This document shows positions 1 to 8,000 of a DNA stretch of 64,000 bases, one piece after another. Under the pieces are notes generated by a model, which was not told the origin of the DNA, searched no databases, and saw only the letters and a list, made by a program, of their open reading frames with translations. Made by a program: the position numbers and the translations under genes. Source of the DNA: Spirochaeta africana DSM 8902 (GTDB taxonomy: Bacteria > Spirochaetota > Spirochaetia > DSM-27196 > DSM-8902); contig NC_017098.1 of assembly GCF_000242595.2 (NCBI RefSeq), positions 1,426,001-1,490,000 on the forward strand, given 5' to 3'. Position 1 is the stretch's first letter; every line of letters starts with the position of its first letter.

Positions 1-1
1 T

Positions 2-2278
2 ATGCTGCTGGGCGTCGGCAAGCAGGCAGCGATCGGGATGGCGACTGGTATGATCGGTGCCGGCAGCAGCTGGGCGTCTGATCATGTTACCGGTTGGGCG
101 ACCGGTGCGATCGGCGGACTTGGCGGCGAGGTTGTGGGCACGATTGGCAGCACGGCGCTGCAGGGGGCCACAATGCTGGCAAGCGATGTGGTGACCGATG
201 CGGTGCAGGCGTTTGATTTTAATAAAGATGGTCAATTGGTGTACAAGACAGCAAAATGGGAGGAAAACCGGAGCAATCGCTGGGAGAACGGAGCCGGCGG
301 GTTTCTGGGAGCCGGGCAGATCAGCAGCCTGGCGGGCAGCTTTACCAGCGGTATGCTGGCAGGCGATACCATCGGGTTCTCGGGTGTACACGCGGCCGGG
401 GTGCAGAGTGTTGCCGGATTCGGCGGCAGTCTGACCAGTATGGCAGTGGACATGGCCTTGACCGGCACCACCTCGCTGAATCTGCTGAACCTGAGCGATT
501 TCGGCTTCGGGGTGAACCAGGGGCTGTTTGAGCTGAGCCTGGGAAGCGACGGAATACGCGGAGCCTTCGGCGGCGGCGGTCATGGAATGAACTTCTCCCG
601 GCTGTCCTCGGTTGTCGGGGGGCTTGATGCCTTCGGCATGCAGCAGCGGATTCGCGGGTTCGACAACTCGGGGTCGGTAGAGTATGATGAATCCTATGAC
701 GGCTGGCGCAGCGCCGGCAGAGCCCTGCGCACCCAGTACAGCTTCGGGGACGGCGAGGCATTGAGTCAGCTCGATCGTCTGCTTGACGGCAGCGATGTAC
801 TGCGGATCGGCGGACTTGAGGACGGCACCCAGGGCCTGACCAGCCTGACCGCCGACGGCGGCCGCCTGGTGCAGCTTGCCACCCTCGGGGTACGCGGCGA
901 CACCAACAGCCAGCTGCGGGCCGGGATCGTGCTGCAGCACGAGGCGTATCGCAGCGGGGTGGTCGGCAGCGCGGCCGAGCAGCGCTTTAACACCGACCAG
1001 GCCGTCGCCGGTCACGCTGCAATGGCCTGGCGCATGGCCCAGCAGTTCGGCGCTGATTTTCTGGAGGGAGACGCCGCGATGATGGAAAGCTACGAGGCAT
1101 TCGATCACATGGTCACCACCGGCGACGCCTCCCGGCTGGCGGTGCACGCGGGACGGTTTGATGCGTCGGATGAGTATTGGCGTCTGATGGAGGATGGGAC
1201 CATCGTATGGGATGGAAGACGTGGATTGTACGACGAGGACGACAATCTTATTCGACTGGCAGTGGATGAGGACGGAATGACATTGGGGTATGGCGAAAGT
1301 CTCCTCGAGTATATGGGTGAGGACAATGCCCGACAGTTTCTTGCATCACGCGGAACGTCGATAGACGGGATGTCCGATAGAGAAATCGGTCTTGCACTGA
1401 TGGATACGTTGCCACTTACTTGGACGGTAGATGACGTTCCGATTGATCCAAATATGGCTGATCTTATGGATCGTGATTCCATTAATTATCAAACGGCGAG
1501 AAATGCCTGGCTTGGTGATTCGTATGAGCTTAGCGTTGTAAGAGAAGGTGTACTGCTGGCCAGCGAGAGAGGACCGTCGTTACCGTTTTTTGCTTCGGAT
1601 GATGTTTTGGCACAAGTTGCTATGAGAGATGAGATTATCGGACATATGAACCTGTATGATGCGGTACGTCAACTTGGATACGGAAATCCTGAAGGAGTTC
1701 AGAACTTCCTTGGAACTCTCGAACAACGGCAGGCCGAATATAATGAGCGGTATGTGAACTCTGGCATGGCGTTTACTCCTGAGAATTTCATTAGTCAGAC
1801 ATTTTATAATGAGCTGAACCGTTATCCATTGACCAATGGTTCGTATATAAGCTACATCCACTCGGGAATTGATACAGTAGGCCCAAATACCGAGGTTGTC
1901 AGTCCTGGATTTCTGCGCGCTGTAGATATTCCTGAGGCAACTCAAAGAGATAACGCAACTGTTTTGGGATTGGTCGGTAGCGATGTGCATTTCCGGTTAC
2001 TACACATGAATCCGACACAAATGGGACAAATTGGTGCCAATGCCATGTACACTCCTGGACAGGTGATCGGAGACTATGGAACGTGGTATAATGTGCTGGC
2101 GCATTTGCACCTTGAGGCAACCCGACTGAATGATAATGGCACTCGCGGTTTTGTCGATCCGTTGAATACTAGTGGGACGTGGTATCCAGGAAGTGATTTC
2201 TGGGGCCGATACGAAGAATTGTTGCCTAATGGTCTTTACAGAACCACTGGTGGCTGGCCATCAACATTCCCTAGATGA
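2..2278 (+). CDS. Large secreted spirochaetal protein, 5'-partial, with M23 peptidase-like C-terminal tip
   Basis: The frame is open at the window edge, so this is the 3' part of a longer gene; 758 residues are visible. Residues 1-390 are rich in Gly, Ala and Ser and include a block beginning VLQHEAYRSG near residue 310. From memory this block resembles large Leptospira-type secreted proteins (TIGR04388-like). After about residue 395 the DNA becomes clearly AT-richer and the protein changes character. The tip holds the M23 (LytM) zinc ligands in order: H620-S-G-I-D624 and H701-L-H703-L-E. A GQ-x-IGDYG turn lies between them, as in active peptidoglycan endopeptidases. A small signal-peptide gene follows 21 nt downstream. 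A conserved body with an exchangeable toxic tip is my inference. The family of the body is uncertain; the M23-like fold is fairly secure. Confidence 0.75.
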   Translation: MLLGVGKQAAIGMATGMIGAGSSWASDHVTGWATGAIGGLGGEVVGTIGSTALQGATMLASDVVTDAVQAFDFNKDGQLVYKTAKWEENRSNRWENGAGGFLGAGQISSLAGSFTSGMLAGDTIGFSGVHAAGVQSVAGFGGSLTSMAVDMALTGTTSLNLLNLSDFGFGVNQGLFELSLGSDGIRGAFGGGGHGMNFSRLSSVVGGLDAFGMQQRIRGFDNSGSVEYDESYDGWRSAGRALRTQYSFGDGEALSQLDRLLDGSDVLRIGGLEDGTQGLTSLTADGGRLVQLATLGVRGDTNSQLRAGIVLQHEAYRSGVVGSAAEQRFNTDQAVAGHAAMAWRMAQQFGADFLEGDAAMMESYEAFDHMVTTGDASRLAVHAGRFDASDEYWRLMEDGTIVWDGRRGLYDEDDNLIRLAVDEDGMTLGYGESLLEYMGEDNARQFLASRGTSIDGMSDREIGLALMDTLPLTWTVDDVPIDPNMADLMDRDSINYQTARNAWLGDSYELSVVREGVLLASERGPSLPFFASDDVLAQVAMRDEIIGHMNLYDAVRQLGYGNPEGVQNFLGTLEQRQAEYNERYVNSGMAFTPENFISQTFYNELNRYPLTNGSYISYIHSGIDTVGPNTEVVSPGFLRAVDIPEATQRDNATVLGLVGSDVHFRLLHMNPTQMGQIGANAMYTPGQVIGDYGTWYNVLAHLHLEATRLNDNGTRGFVDPLNTSGTWYPGSDFWGRYEELLPNGLYRTTGGWPSTFPR

Positions 2279-2299
2279 TAGACCTGAGGAGAAAGTCAA

Positions 2300-2752
2300 A
2301 TGTTGAGTGAAAACCGAGTTGTTATCACAATTATGAGCTTACTGTTGCTAGTATCGAATGTTACTGTTTATGCACAAGAACAGTCCTTTGAAGGGGTCTG
2401 GATTCGTAGTCCTACAGAATCAAAGAATTTCGATCCCTTTACTCCAGACTTCGTAATGATTGATCGCATTGGGGCACACTACTTAGTTGTATTTGTTAAC
2501 TCTATTATTGAGGGAGATCGTGTTCTTGCAGAATCCTTTCATCATTTGTATCGATTAGAAGCGGCCACTCTTATAAGTACCGGGACACGTTTATCCCGGA
2601 TATCAACACTTCACTTAACCTCAAGTGATGAACTTGTTGAAATTATTGAAATTCCCGAGATTGGGGAATCGGGAGAGAATATCTATGTGAGACCGACAAT
2701 CGGTGATTTTGCATCCATGGTTGAATGGTATGGCTATGATCTTGATAAATGA
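2300..2752 (+). CDS. Small periplasmic protein of unknown family; candidate immunity partner
   Basis: This 150-residue protein has a typical signal peptide (hydrophobic core at about residues 8-22, then VYAQEQ, a likely signal peptidase I site). The mature part is about 125 residues, acidic and predicted mostly beta; I recognise no family. A Shine-Dalgarno GAGGAG at 2286-2291 sits 8 nt before the ATG, and only 21 nt separate it from the stop of the secreted peptidase-like gene, so the two are probably co-transcribed. It shares the AT-rich composition of the upstream tip. Export to the periplasm, where an M23 enzyme would attack peptidoglycan, makes an immunity role plausible. An unrelated accessory lipocalin- or DUF-type protein cannot be excluded. 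Confidence 0.6.
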   Translation: MLSENRVVITIMSLLLLVSNVTVYAQEQSFEGVWIRSPTESKNFDPFTPDFVMIDRIGAHYLVVFVNSIIEGDRVLAESFHHLYRLEAATLISTGTRLSRISTLHLTSSDELVEIIEIPEIGESGENIYVRPTIGDFASMVEWYGYDLDK

Positions 2753-2896
2753 TTCCCGTGCTATCACAAAACTCGTTACCACGGTCGGATCGAGTAATTG
2801 GATGGTATGATCGCCATTCCCAGCGCATATGTTTGGCCCTTTGACAGTCTCAGAGCAGGTGATTGTCGGACTGTGCGGAGCGTATGAACAGGATTT

Positions 2897-2904
2897 TCCC
2901 TTGA
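2897..2904. repeat. Left target-site duplication of the IS256-family element
   Basis: TCCCTTGA here is repeated exactly at 4246-4253, immediately outside the two terminal inverted repeats. Eight base pairs is a usual duplication length for the IS256 family. An exact copy means the element has probably not rearranged since it landed. Confidence 0.85.
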
Positions 2905-2933
2905 GATAACGTATAATATCTTGCGCAATTTCA
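2905..2933 (+). repeat. IS256-family left terminal inverted repeat
   Basis: The inner 18 bases (2916-2933, ATATCTTGCGCAATTTCA) match the reverse complement of 4217-4234 with one mismatch. The outer 11 bases match less well. Confidence 0.85.
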
Positions 2934-3008
2934 AGTTTCGATAAAAAGAAAGTCCTCAATCTGACGATTGATTAAGTACGACCCAAACCAAGTCAGAAGG
3001 AGGACCCC

Positions 3009-4190
3009 ATGGGTAAGATTATCGAGATAAACGAGCAGGAAGTCAAAGACCATTTGGGTAATTTTGTCAGGGAGACGGTGGAGGAAACCTTGAACGCTAT
3101 GCTGGAGGCAGAAGCAGAACAGCTGTGTAATGCGCAAAAACATGAGCGCAGCTCTGAGCGAACGGGGTATCGTGCCGGACATTATGATAGGAAACTGCTA
3201 ACGAAAGCAGGCGAAGTGAATCTGCAGGTTCCCAAGCTGAAGAAGGTGACGTTTGAAACTGCCATTATTGAACGGTATAAGCGACGCGAGATCTCTGTTG
3301 AGGAGGCAATGGTAGAGATGTACTTGGCTGGCGTTTCTGTCAGACGTGTCGAGGATATCACCGAAGCCCTTTGGGGTGCCAAGGTCTCACCAGGAACTAT
3401 CAGCAACCTCAATAAGAAAATCTACGAAGAAATTGAAAAATGGCGCAACCTGCCGTTGAAGCAGCGCTACACCTATGTCTACCTTGATGGCATCTGGATG
3501 AAACGATCCTGGGCTGGTGAAGTACGCAATGTATCCGTTCTGGTAGCCATAGGCGTTAATCAGGATGGTTTCAGGGAGATAATCGGGGTTGCCGAAGGCA
3601 CCAAGGAAGACAAAGACAGCTGGCAGCGATTTCTCCGCTATTTGAAAGGCCGGGGACTGGAAACAGTGGAGATGTTTATCTCTGACAAGTCTCTGGGATT
3701 GGTAGAAGCGATACCAGAGTTTTTTCCTGATTCCCGGTGGCAGCGGTGCGTAGTGCATTTTTACCGCAATGTATTCAGCTTTGTTCCGCAGGGAAAAGTC
3801 AAAGCTGTTGCAACCATGTTGAAGGCCATTCATGCCCAGGAAAACCTGGAAGAGGCAGTCCGAAAGAAAGACCAGATTGCGAAGAAACTGATTGAAATGA
3901 AATTGTCCAAAGCAGCGGAGATCGTTCGAGAAGGTGCATTAGAAACCTTCTCGTATTATTATTTCCCGGTCGAACACTGGAAACGGATCAGGACCAATAA
4001 CGGGCTTGAAAGAATCATGCGAGAAATCAGAAGGAGGACACGTGTAATCGGTTCGTTCCCTGATGGTGAGTCAGCACTGATGCTGGTTGCAGCACGACTG
4101 CGCCACATCTCGAACTCAACATGGAGTGAACGGAAATATCTGAATATGGATCTGATGATCGAGTACGATCACGATCATCAGGCATCATAA
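3009..4190 (+). CDS. IS256-family (mutator-type) transposase
   Basis: This 393-residue DDE transposase has the usual length for the family. The catalytic residues appear to be D160 (YLDGIW), D226 (ISDKS) and E334 (NGLERIMREIRRR, the family's characteristic C-terminal stretch). The N-terminal third carries the typical GYRxGxYxR-like segment at about 53-61. An AAGGAGGA Shine-Dalgarno lies 6-9 nt before the ATG. The reading frame is intact, so the enzyme is probably active. The second motif reads SDKS where many relatives have SDAH, a tolerated variation. Confidence 0.95.
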   Translation: MGKIIEINEQEVKDHLGNFVRETVEETLNAMLEAEAEQLCNAQKHERSSERTGYRAGHYDRKLLTKAGEVNLQVPKLKKVTFETAIIERYKRREISVEEAMVEMYLAGVSVRRVEDITEALWGAKVSPGTISNLNKKIYEEIEKWRNLPLKQRYTYVYLDGIWMKRSWAGEVRNVSVLVAIGVNQDGFREIIGVAEGTKEDKDSWQRFLRYLKGRGLETVEMFISDKSLGLVEAIPEFFPDSRWQRCVVHFYRNVFSFVPQGKVKAVATMLKAIHAQENLEEAVRKKDQIAKKLIEMKLSKAAEIVREGALETFSYYYFPVEHWKRIRTNNGLERIMREIRRRTRVIGSFPDGESALMLVAARLRHISNSTWSERKYLNMDLMIEYDHDHQAS

Positions 4191-4216
4191 CAGCAGGGTC
4201 ACAGATTGATGGACGC

Positions 4217-4245
4217 TGAATTTGCGCAAGATATTTGACACTACC
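4217..4245 (-). repeat. IS256-family right terminal inverted repeat
   Basis: This is the reverse-complement partner of 2905-2933. It begins 26 nt after the transposase stop codon. Confidence 0.85.
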
Positions 4246-4253
4246 TCCCTTGA
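4246..4253. repeat. Right target-site duplication of the IS256-family element
   Basis: TCCCTTGA, identical to 2897-2904. Confidence 0.85.
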
Positions 4254-4341
4254 CTTGCCGGTATCCGGATACAGCTACCCGTCGGCGGGTGTATGCATTG
4301 CCCAAGGGGAGGTGTATGTGTTTGGTGGGAGTCCACGGGTT

Positions 4342-5074
4342 CCAGCTTGCTTCGCGGTAGTAGGTATGGTACATGTCGAACAGGACTGGCTTGCTGCGTA
4401 TAGTGCCGTGCGACTGCGGTGGGGCTCTGTTGGGGCACTGGTTGCCTATACCCTGGTGCGGGCGGTGGTTGTTGTACCAGTCGACGTATTGCCTGACCAC
4501 GGTGTGCAGTTGGCGACCGTTGAAGATCAGCATCTTGTCCAGGATTTCCCGGCGGATCGATCCGATAAAACGTTCGGCATAGGCGTTCATGTTCGGTGAG
4601 CCAGGAGTGATGGCAACACCGTGTATTCCTAACTGAGCGTAGTTACACCATCGCAGTTGCCGGAGTTGTCATGGATGAGCCAGAGGTCCTGTTCATGGCG
4701 GGTGTAGAGAAATCCTTTCAGCTGGTTGGAGACGAATGCCATGGTGGGGTTGGTGTTGATGCCGAACTGCGTGATCGAACGGGTTTTCAGTTCGAGGATG
4801 AAGAACACGTAGAACCGCTTGAAACCGAGGGTATCGACGGTAAAGAAGTCGCAACAGAACAGGCTGTTCCAGTGGGCAGCAAGGAATTGTTTCAAGGTAC
4901 CGACAGGCTGCGCACGAAGGTGGTGAATCGGGGTCGCTGCCGCTGTTGGGCAAGCTGCCGCTTGAGCAGGCGGTTTTCCGCCAAGAGCATGAAGACGGTA
5001 GCCGTGCGCCTTGATTTGGGGAGGGTGAAGAACAGCAGATACCGGACGCACAGGCTACAGAAGAAACCAACCAT
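4342..5074 (-). pseudogene. Decayed integrase-core (rve) transposase
   Basis: Three pieces in different frames line up with one DDE integrase-type transposase. The N-terminus is at 5074-4892 (ending LLAENRLLKRQLAQQ). A core segment follows at about 4880-4660 (CDFFTVDTLGFKRFYVFFIL, then WLIHDNSGN). The C-terminus lies at about 4660-4342 (AITPGSPNMNAYAERF, then YNNHRPHQGIG). About 100 residues between the N-terminus and core are missing, and there is a frameshift near 4640-4660. The natural C-terminus (SKPVLFDMYH) is still readable. An IS256-family element landed just beyond this 3' end. The gene cannot make a working enzyme. Confidence 0.85.
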
Positions 5075-5119
5075 GGCGGGTATCGTAGCTGGATCGGAAT
5101 ACGGCAGGCAAGGCCCTGG

Positions 5120-5659
5120 TTATTCCGATAGCTCCCGAATTTCCTTCTCGCTCAGGCCGGTGATGTCGGCGATATCGGTAATGCTGAATCCGCGATCCAG
5201 CATCTTGCGGGCATCCTCGCGGCGCGCCTGCTGCATGCCTCGCTGCTCGGCATTCTGTAGTTTCGAGTTCACATCCTTTAACCATTTTTCGCGGGCTTCG
5301 GCCATGTCCATGAGTTCGGCGTTGGCGGTAAAGTCACGGTAGACTCGGTGGGCCTTGCCCAGCGCATCGTTCTCCTTCAATAGTACTGTCATCTCATCCT
5401 CCTCTACAGAGCCTTCGTTTTCAAAGTAATAGCACCACGTATCGAGCCTGCTCTTTACATCAGCGGTACTTTCCAGCTGGTTCTTGGGCAGTTCAATGAA
5501 ATGAATCTGCAGGTGTTCGCTCAATACGTATTCGGGCTGATCGACCTCCGTGACCTGAAAACAACTGTGGTAGCCGGGAAGTTGCGGGAATATCTCGAAA
5601 TCCAGCAGATTGATGCAGACCGCAGGGTTCAGCGGGCGTACCTTCTGGCTCATAGGCAA
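5120..5659 (-). pseudogene. Rpn/PD-(D/E)XK nuclease family transposase, 5'-truncated
   Basis: The 179 readable residues match the C-terminal half of Rpn-type recombination-promoting nucleases. The family's mid-protein segment is visible (PAVCINLLDFEIF, then LQIHFIELPK), followed by a basic, Arg-rich stretch and a terminal helix-turn-helix-like end (GFSITDIADITGLSEKEIREL). The N-terminal nuclease half with the D-ExK residues is absent: the similarity stops at the start and the upstream DNA is a GC-rich structured element. The remnant has probably lost catalysis. Whether the short protein is still made from the internal ATG is unknown. Confidence 0.75.
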
Positions 5660-6069
5660 AGTGTACCCCTATTCGTCGGGCGAATCAACAATGAGCCGGA
5701 TGCCTGTCGTGACACGTAGATCCAGATGACACCCTCCCACGCGCGAGGTGGGAGGCCGGAAACCCCTCGGGGTGCGCGGCCCGGCCGGGCGTAGGTGACG
5801 GAGCCCGAGAGCCGGCCCGGGAGATTACCGTTGCACGAGAGATGATGAATCCCGACACGACAGGAGCGCCCAACGCACCCGAGGAGTTGCAGGCCGTACA
5901 CCGACCCCGCGGACAGCGGGGGCGCGCCCATTCTTGCGTACCGAGGTTGACGACCAGGCGATCGCCGAGGCTATCGACGGATTCGAGTTCATGCAGCAGG
6001 AATTTGGGAGAAACCGCAGACGAGGCGGTGTACTAATATGGTACAGATGATTTATCTACACGGGCATGT
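5660..6069. other. Gene-free stretch with GC-rich palindromic sequence and a small coding remnant
   Basis: No complete gene is visible. Between about 5740 and 5825 the sequence is extremely GC-rich and self-complementary, including the perfect palindrome GCCCGGCCGGGC. From 5931 to the stop at 6050 one plus-strand frame reads like a real protein end (FLRTEVDDQAIAEAIDG, then GGVLIWYR), possibly the tail of a lost gene. I could not assign the element to a known family. Confidence 0.4.
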
Positions 6070-6075
6070 TATACT
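6070..6075 (+). promoter_or_regulatory. -10-like TATACT, leaderless spacing
   Basis: TATACT ends 6 nt before the ATG at 6082, and there is no Shine-Dalgarno sequence. No convincing -35 is seen 17 bp upstream. The layout matches several other genes in the window. Confidence 0.45.
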
Positions 6076-6081
6076 GGTGGT

Positions 6082-6309
6082 ATGATTCGCAAGGTGGTAC
6101 GAAAAACCTCGCTGCATGAGCGGGAGAATCACGATCTCGAGTACTGGCTGCAGTGGGATCCTGCTGAGCGGGTTGCAGCCGTTGATTATCTGCGAGAACA
6201 ATACTATGGAAGAACAGAACGACTACAAAGAGTTGCTCGAGTTATTCAACGCTCACGCAGTAGCCCGGCGGACAGGGCGCGTAGCCCGGAGCAGCCCGAC
6301 CCCGGCTGA
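6082..6309 (+). CDS. Small protein paired with a nucleotidyltransferase
   Basis: Residues 1-50 (MIRKVVRKTSL, DLEYWLQWDPAERVAAVDYL, LQRVARVIQR) resemble short proteins that usually precede and overlap a DUF6036/AbiEii-like nucleotidyltransferase gene. I recognise the pairing from memory. The natural end is probably close to residue 55. The remaining Arg/Pro-rich tail runs into the repeat-like sequence at 6260-6320 and is likely spurious. The ATG at 6082 is preceded by TATACT at the leaderless distance. The partner gene is truncated, so the pair is probably non-functional. Confidence 0.55.
   Translation: MIRKVVRKTSLHERENHDLEYWLQWDPAERVAAVDYLREQYYGRTERLQRVARVIQRSRSSPADRARSPEQPDPG
6206..6268 (+). 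pseudogene. Nucleotidyltransferase N-terminal stub
   Basis: An ATG at 6206, overlapping the preceding small gene, opens a frame whose first 21 residues (MEEQNDYKELLELFNAHAVAR) match the start of DUF6036-like nucleotidyltransferases. The expected GGYA and DxD catalytic region is missing. Similarity stops at 6260-6268, at the first copy of a GTAGCCCGG repeat. The gene has lost everything after its first helix. Confidence 0.6.
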
Positions 6310-6320
6310 AGGCCGGGGGC
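6260..6320. repeat. Short repeat element with GC hairpin
   Basis: GTAGCCCGG occurs at 6260-6268 and again at 6281-6289. It is followed by a 7-bp GC hairpin (6300-6306 pairing with 6312-6318, 5-nt loop). No T-run follows, so it is a poor intrinsic terminator. It marks the exact point where the nucleotidyltransferase gene is cut. Confidence 0.5.
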
Positions 6321-6368
6321 ACGCCTATAATAGTTTCCAAAATTCTATAGAAGCACTACAGGGGCCGG

Positions 6369-7922
6369 TTACACCTCGACTGCCTGGCGGCTGCCTGCGG
6401 GTTCGCGGGATGCGATCAGTTCGCCTTCCATCGAGAGGTTGGCGGCGGCGGTAATGGTTACGTCGACGAAGCTGCCGATCAGGTGGTCGGGCTGGATGCC
6501 GTCGGGGACGGGGAAGCGGACGATGAGTTTGCCTTCGGTGCGGCCGCTGAGGTAGCCATCCTTGCGGTCTTCGCGGTCGACCAGCAGGCGTACGGTGCGG
6601 CCGATCATGGCGTTGTTATGCTCGCGGCTGACTTGTTGCAGTACCTCGGTGAGTTCGTGCAGGCGGCGTTTTTTCTCGTCCTGGTCGATGTCGTCGGCCC
6701 AGCGGGAGCTGGCGGCGCCAGGGCGGGGGGAGTACATGGCGATAAAGGCCATGTTGTAGCGGTACTCCTCGATCGCCTTGCGGGTGTTCTGGAACTGTTC
6801 CTCGGTTTCGCCGGTAAAGCCGACGATGATGTCGGTGAACAGGGTTGCTTCGGGCAGGATGCGGCGGACGTTGGCCACAACCTGGCGGTAGCGTTCGGCG
6901 TTGTGCTGGCGGTGCATCTTGATCAGTACCTTGTCGTCACCGCTCTGGATGGGCAGGTGGATCTGGTTGGCCAGCACGGGGTACTCGGCGATCACCTCCA
7001 GCAGTTCCTCGGTCATGTCGCGGGGATGTGGCGAGGTAAAGTAGACCCAGAATTCCTTGCCGGTTTCGCGGCCGATCTCGCCGACCTCGCGCATGAGCTG
7101 CGGAAAGTCCATCTCGTCGCCGTTGCGGTCCAGGCCGTAGGAGTTTACGTTCTGGCCCAGCAGGGTGATGGATTTATAGTCGTGTTCAACCAGGTCGCGC
7201 ACCTCGGCCAGGATCTCGGCGCTGGGGCGGCTGACCTCGCGGCCGCGGGTGTAGGGTACGGCGCAGAAGCTGCAGAACTTGTCGCAGCCGTTCTGGATCG
7301 GGATATAGGCGTCGAATTTTGACTGGTAGCTGGGTTTGACCTTCCAGTATCCCTTTTTGGGGTCGGCACTGTCGGGCGGGATGACCTCGGCCAGGGCGGT
7401 TGCTGCGCCGGTTCCCGCTGGCGTATCGGCTTCGGTGAGCTTGTCCGGGTCGGTGGTAATCCCCAGGCTGGCAGCCAGCTGGTCGGCGGCCCGTTCAGCG
7501 CCGGCATCGGAGTGCTGCTGGTAGTCGGGCTCATCATGTCCCAGGACACTGGCGTCCAGGGCACCGGCCGAGAGCGGGGTAGCGATTCCGTACTGCCGCA
7601 GCATGTTGGGGAAGTCGGGCAGTTCCTGGATGGTGAACAGCATATCAAAGCGGGTCAGAAATTTTTCCTTGTCGGTCGGCAGGATACAGCCGGAGACAAA
7701 GGTGACCAGGCTGCGCTCCTGCTTCCAGTCGTTCCATTTCGAGATCTTGGAATAGACCTTGTCGATGGCTTTCTGGCGAACCGAGCAGGCCACAATGCCG
7801 AGTAGATCGGCTTCTTCTTCTGATTCGGTGCGTTCATACCCCATGGCTTCGACAACCGAGCGGATACGCTCGGAATCGGACATGTTCATCTGGCACCCCA
7901 GGTGCAGGAGACAGTACTTCAT
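6369..7922 (-). CDS. miaB: tRNA-2-methylthio-N6-dimethylallyladenosine synthase (MiaB)
   Basis: A radical-SAM/Fe-S methylthiotransferase that adds a methylthio group to i6A37 of tRNAs. The N-terminal UPF0004 domain carries C10 (LGCQMN), C46 (ACSVRQKA) and C79. The radical-SAM cysteines are C213, C217 and C220, and a TRAM domain closes the protein. It is 517 residues, longer than the usual 440-470, because of a low-complexity acidic/Ala-rich insert at about 118-190 between the N-terminal domain and the radical-SAM core. The ATG at 7922 has no Shine-Dalgarno; TACTAT ends 7 nt upstream. RimO or MtaB is less likely given the ACSVRQKA motif. Confidence 0.93.
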   Translation of the reverse strand: MKYCLLHLGCQMNMSDSERIRSVVEAMGYERTESEEEADLLGIVACSVRQKAIDKVYSKISKWNDWKQERSLVTFVSGCILPTDKEKFLTRFDMLFTIQELPDFPNMLRQYGIATPLSAGALDASVLGHDEPDYQQHSDAGAERAADQLAASLGITTDPDKLTEADTPAGTGAATALAEVIPPDSADPKKGYWKVKPSYQSKFDAYIPIQNGCDKFCSFCAVPYTRGREVSRPSAEILAEVRDLVEHDYKSITLLGQNVNSYGLDRNGDEMDFPQLMREVGEIGRETGKEFWVYFTSPHPRDMTEELLEVIAEYPVLANQIHLPIQSGDDKVLIKMHRQHNAERYRQVVANVRRILPEATLFTDIIVGFTGETEEQFQNTRKAIEEYRYNMAFIAMYSPRPGAASSRWADDIDQDEKKRRLHELTEVLQQVSREHNNAMIGRTVRLLVDREDRKDGYLSGRTEGKLIVRFPVPDGIQPDHLIGSFVDVTITAAANLSMEGELIASREPAGSRQAVEV

Positions 7923-7929
7923 TAGTCAG

Positions 7930-7959
7930 ATAGTAGCACTGCAGCCGGGTTTGAATCAA
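7930..7959 (-). promoter_or_regulatory. miaB promoter, leaderless type
   Basis: Reading the minus strand: TTGATT (7959-7954), an 18-bp spacer, TACTAT (7935-7930), 7 nt, then the ATG. No Shine-Dalgarno is present. Confidence 0.5.
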
Positions 7960-8000
7960 GCTGAGTAAAAAAGTCGAGAAACGGTTTTTTAGGCTGCAGC

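Larger units (their letters stand above)
2905..4245 (+). mobile_element. Complete IS256-family insertion sequence
   Basis: The element is 1341 bp. It is bounded by 29-bp imperfect inverted repeats (2905-2933 and 4217-4245, about 23 of 29 matching) and flanked by an exact 8-bp direct repeat. It contains a single full-length transposase gene. It sits between the AT-rich toxin-like locus and the 3' end of an older, decayed integrase-type transposase. All parts needed for movement look intact. Confidence 0.9.

Noticed and set aside
5735-5830. Group II intron or retroelement
   Set aside because: No reverse transcriptase frame and no recognisable domain V or intron ends; only GC-rich palindromes are seen.
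6483-7322. Plus-strand frame of 279 codons opposite miaB
   Set aside because: Ala/Val/Asp-rich translation of the complementary strand of miaB, with no motif.
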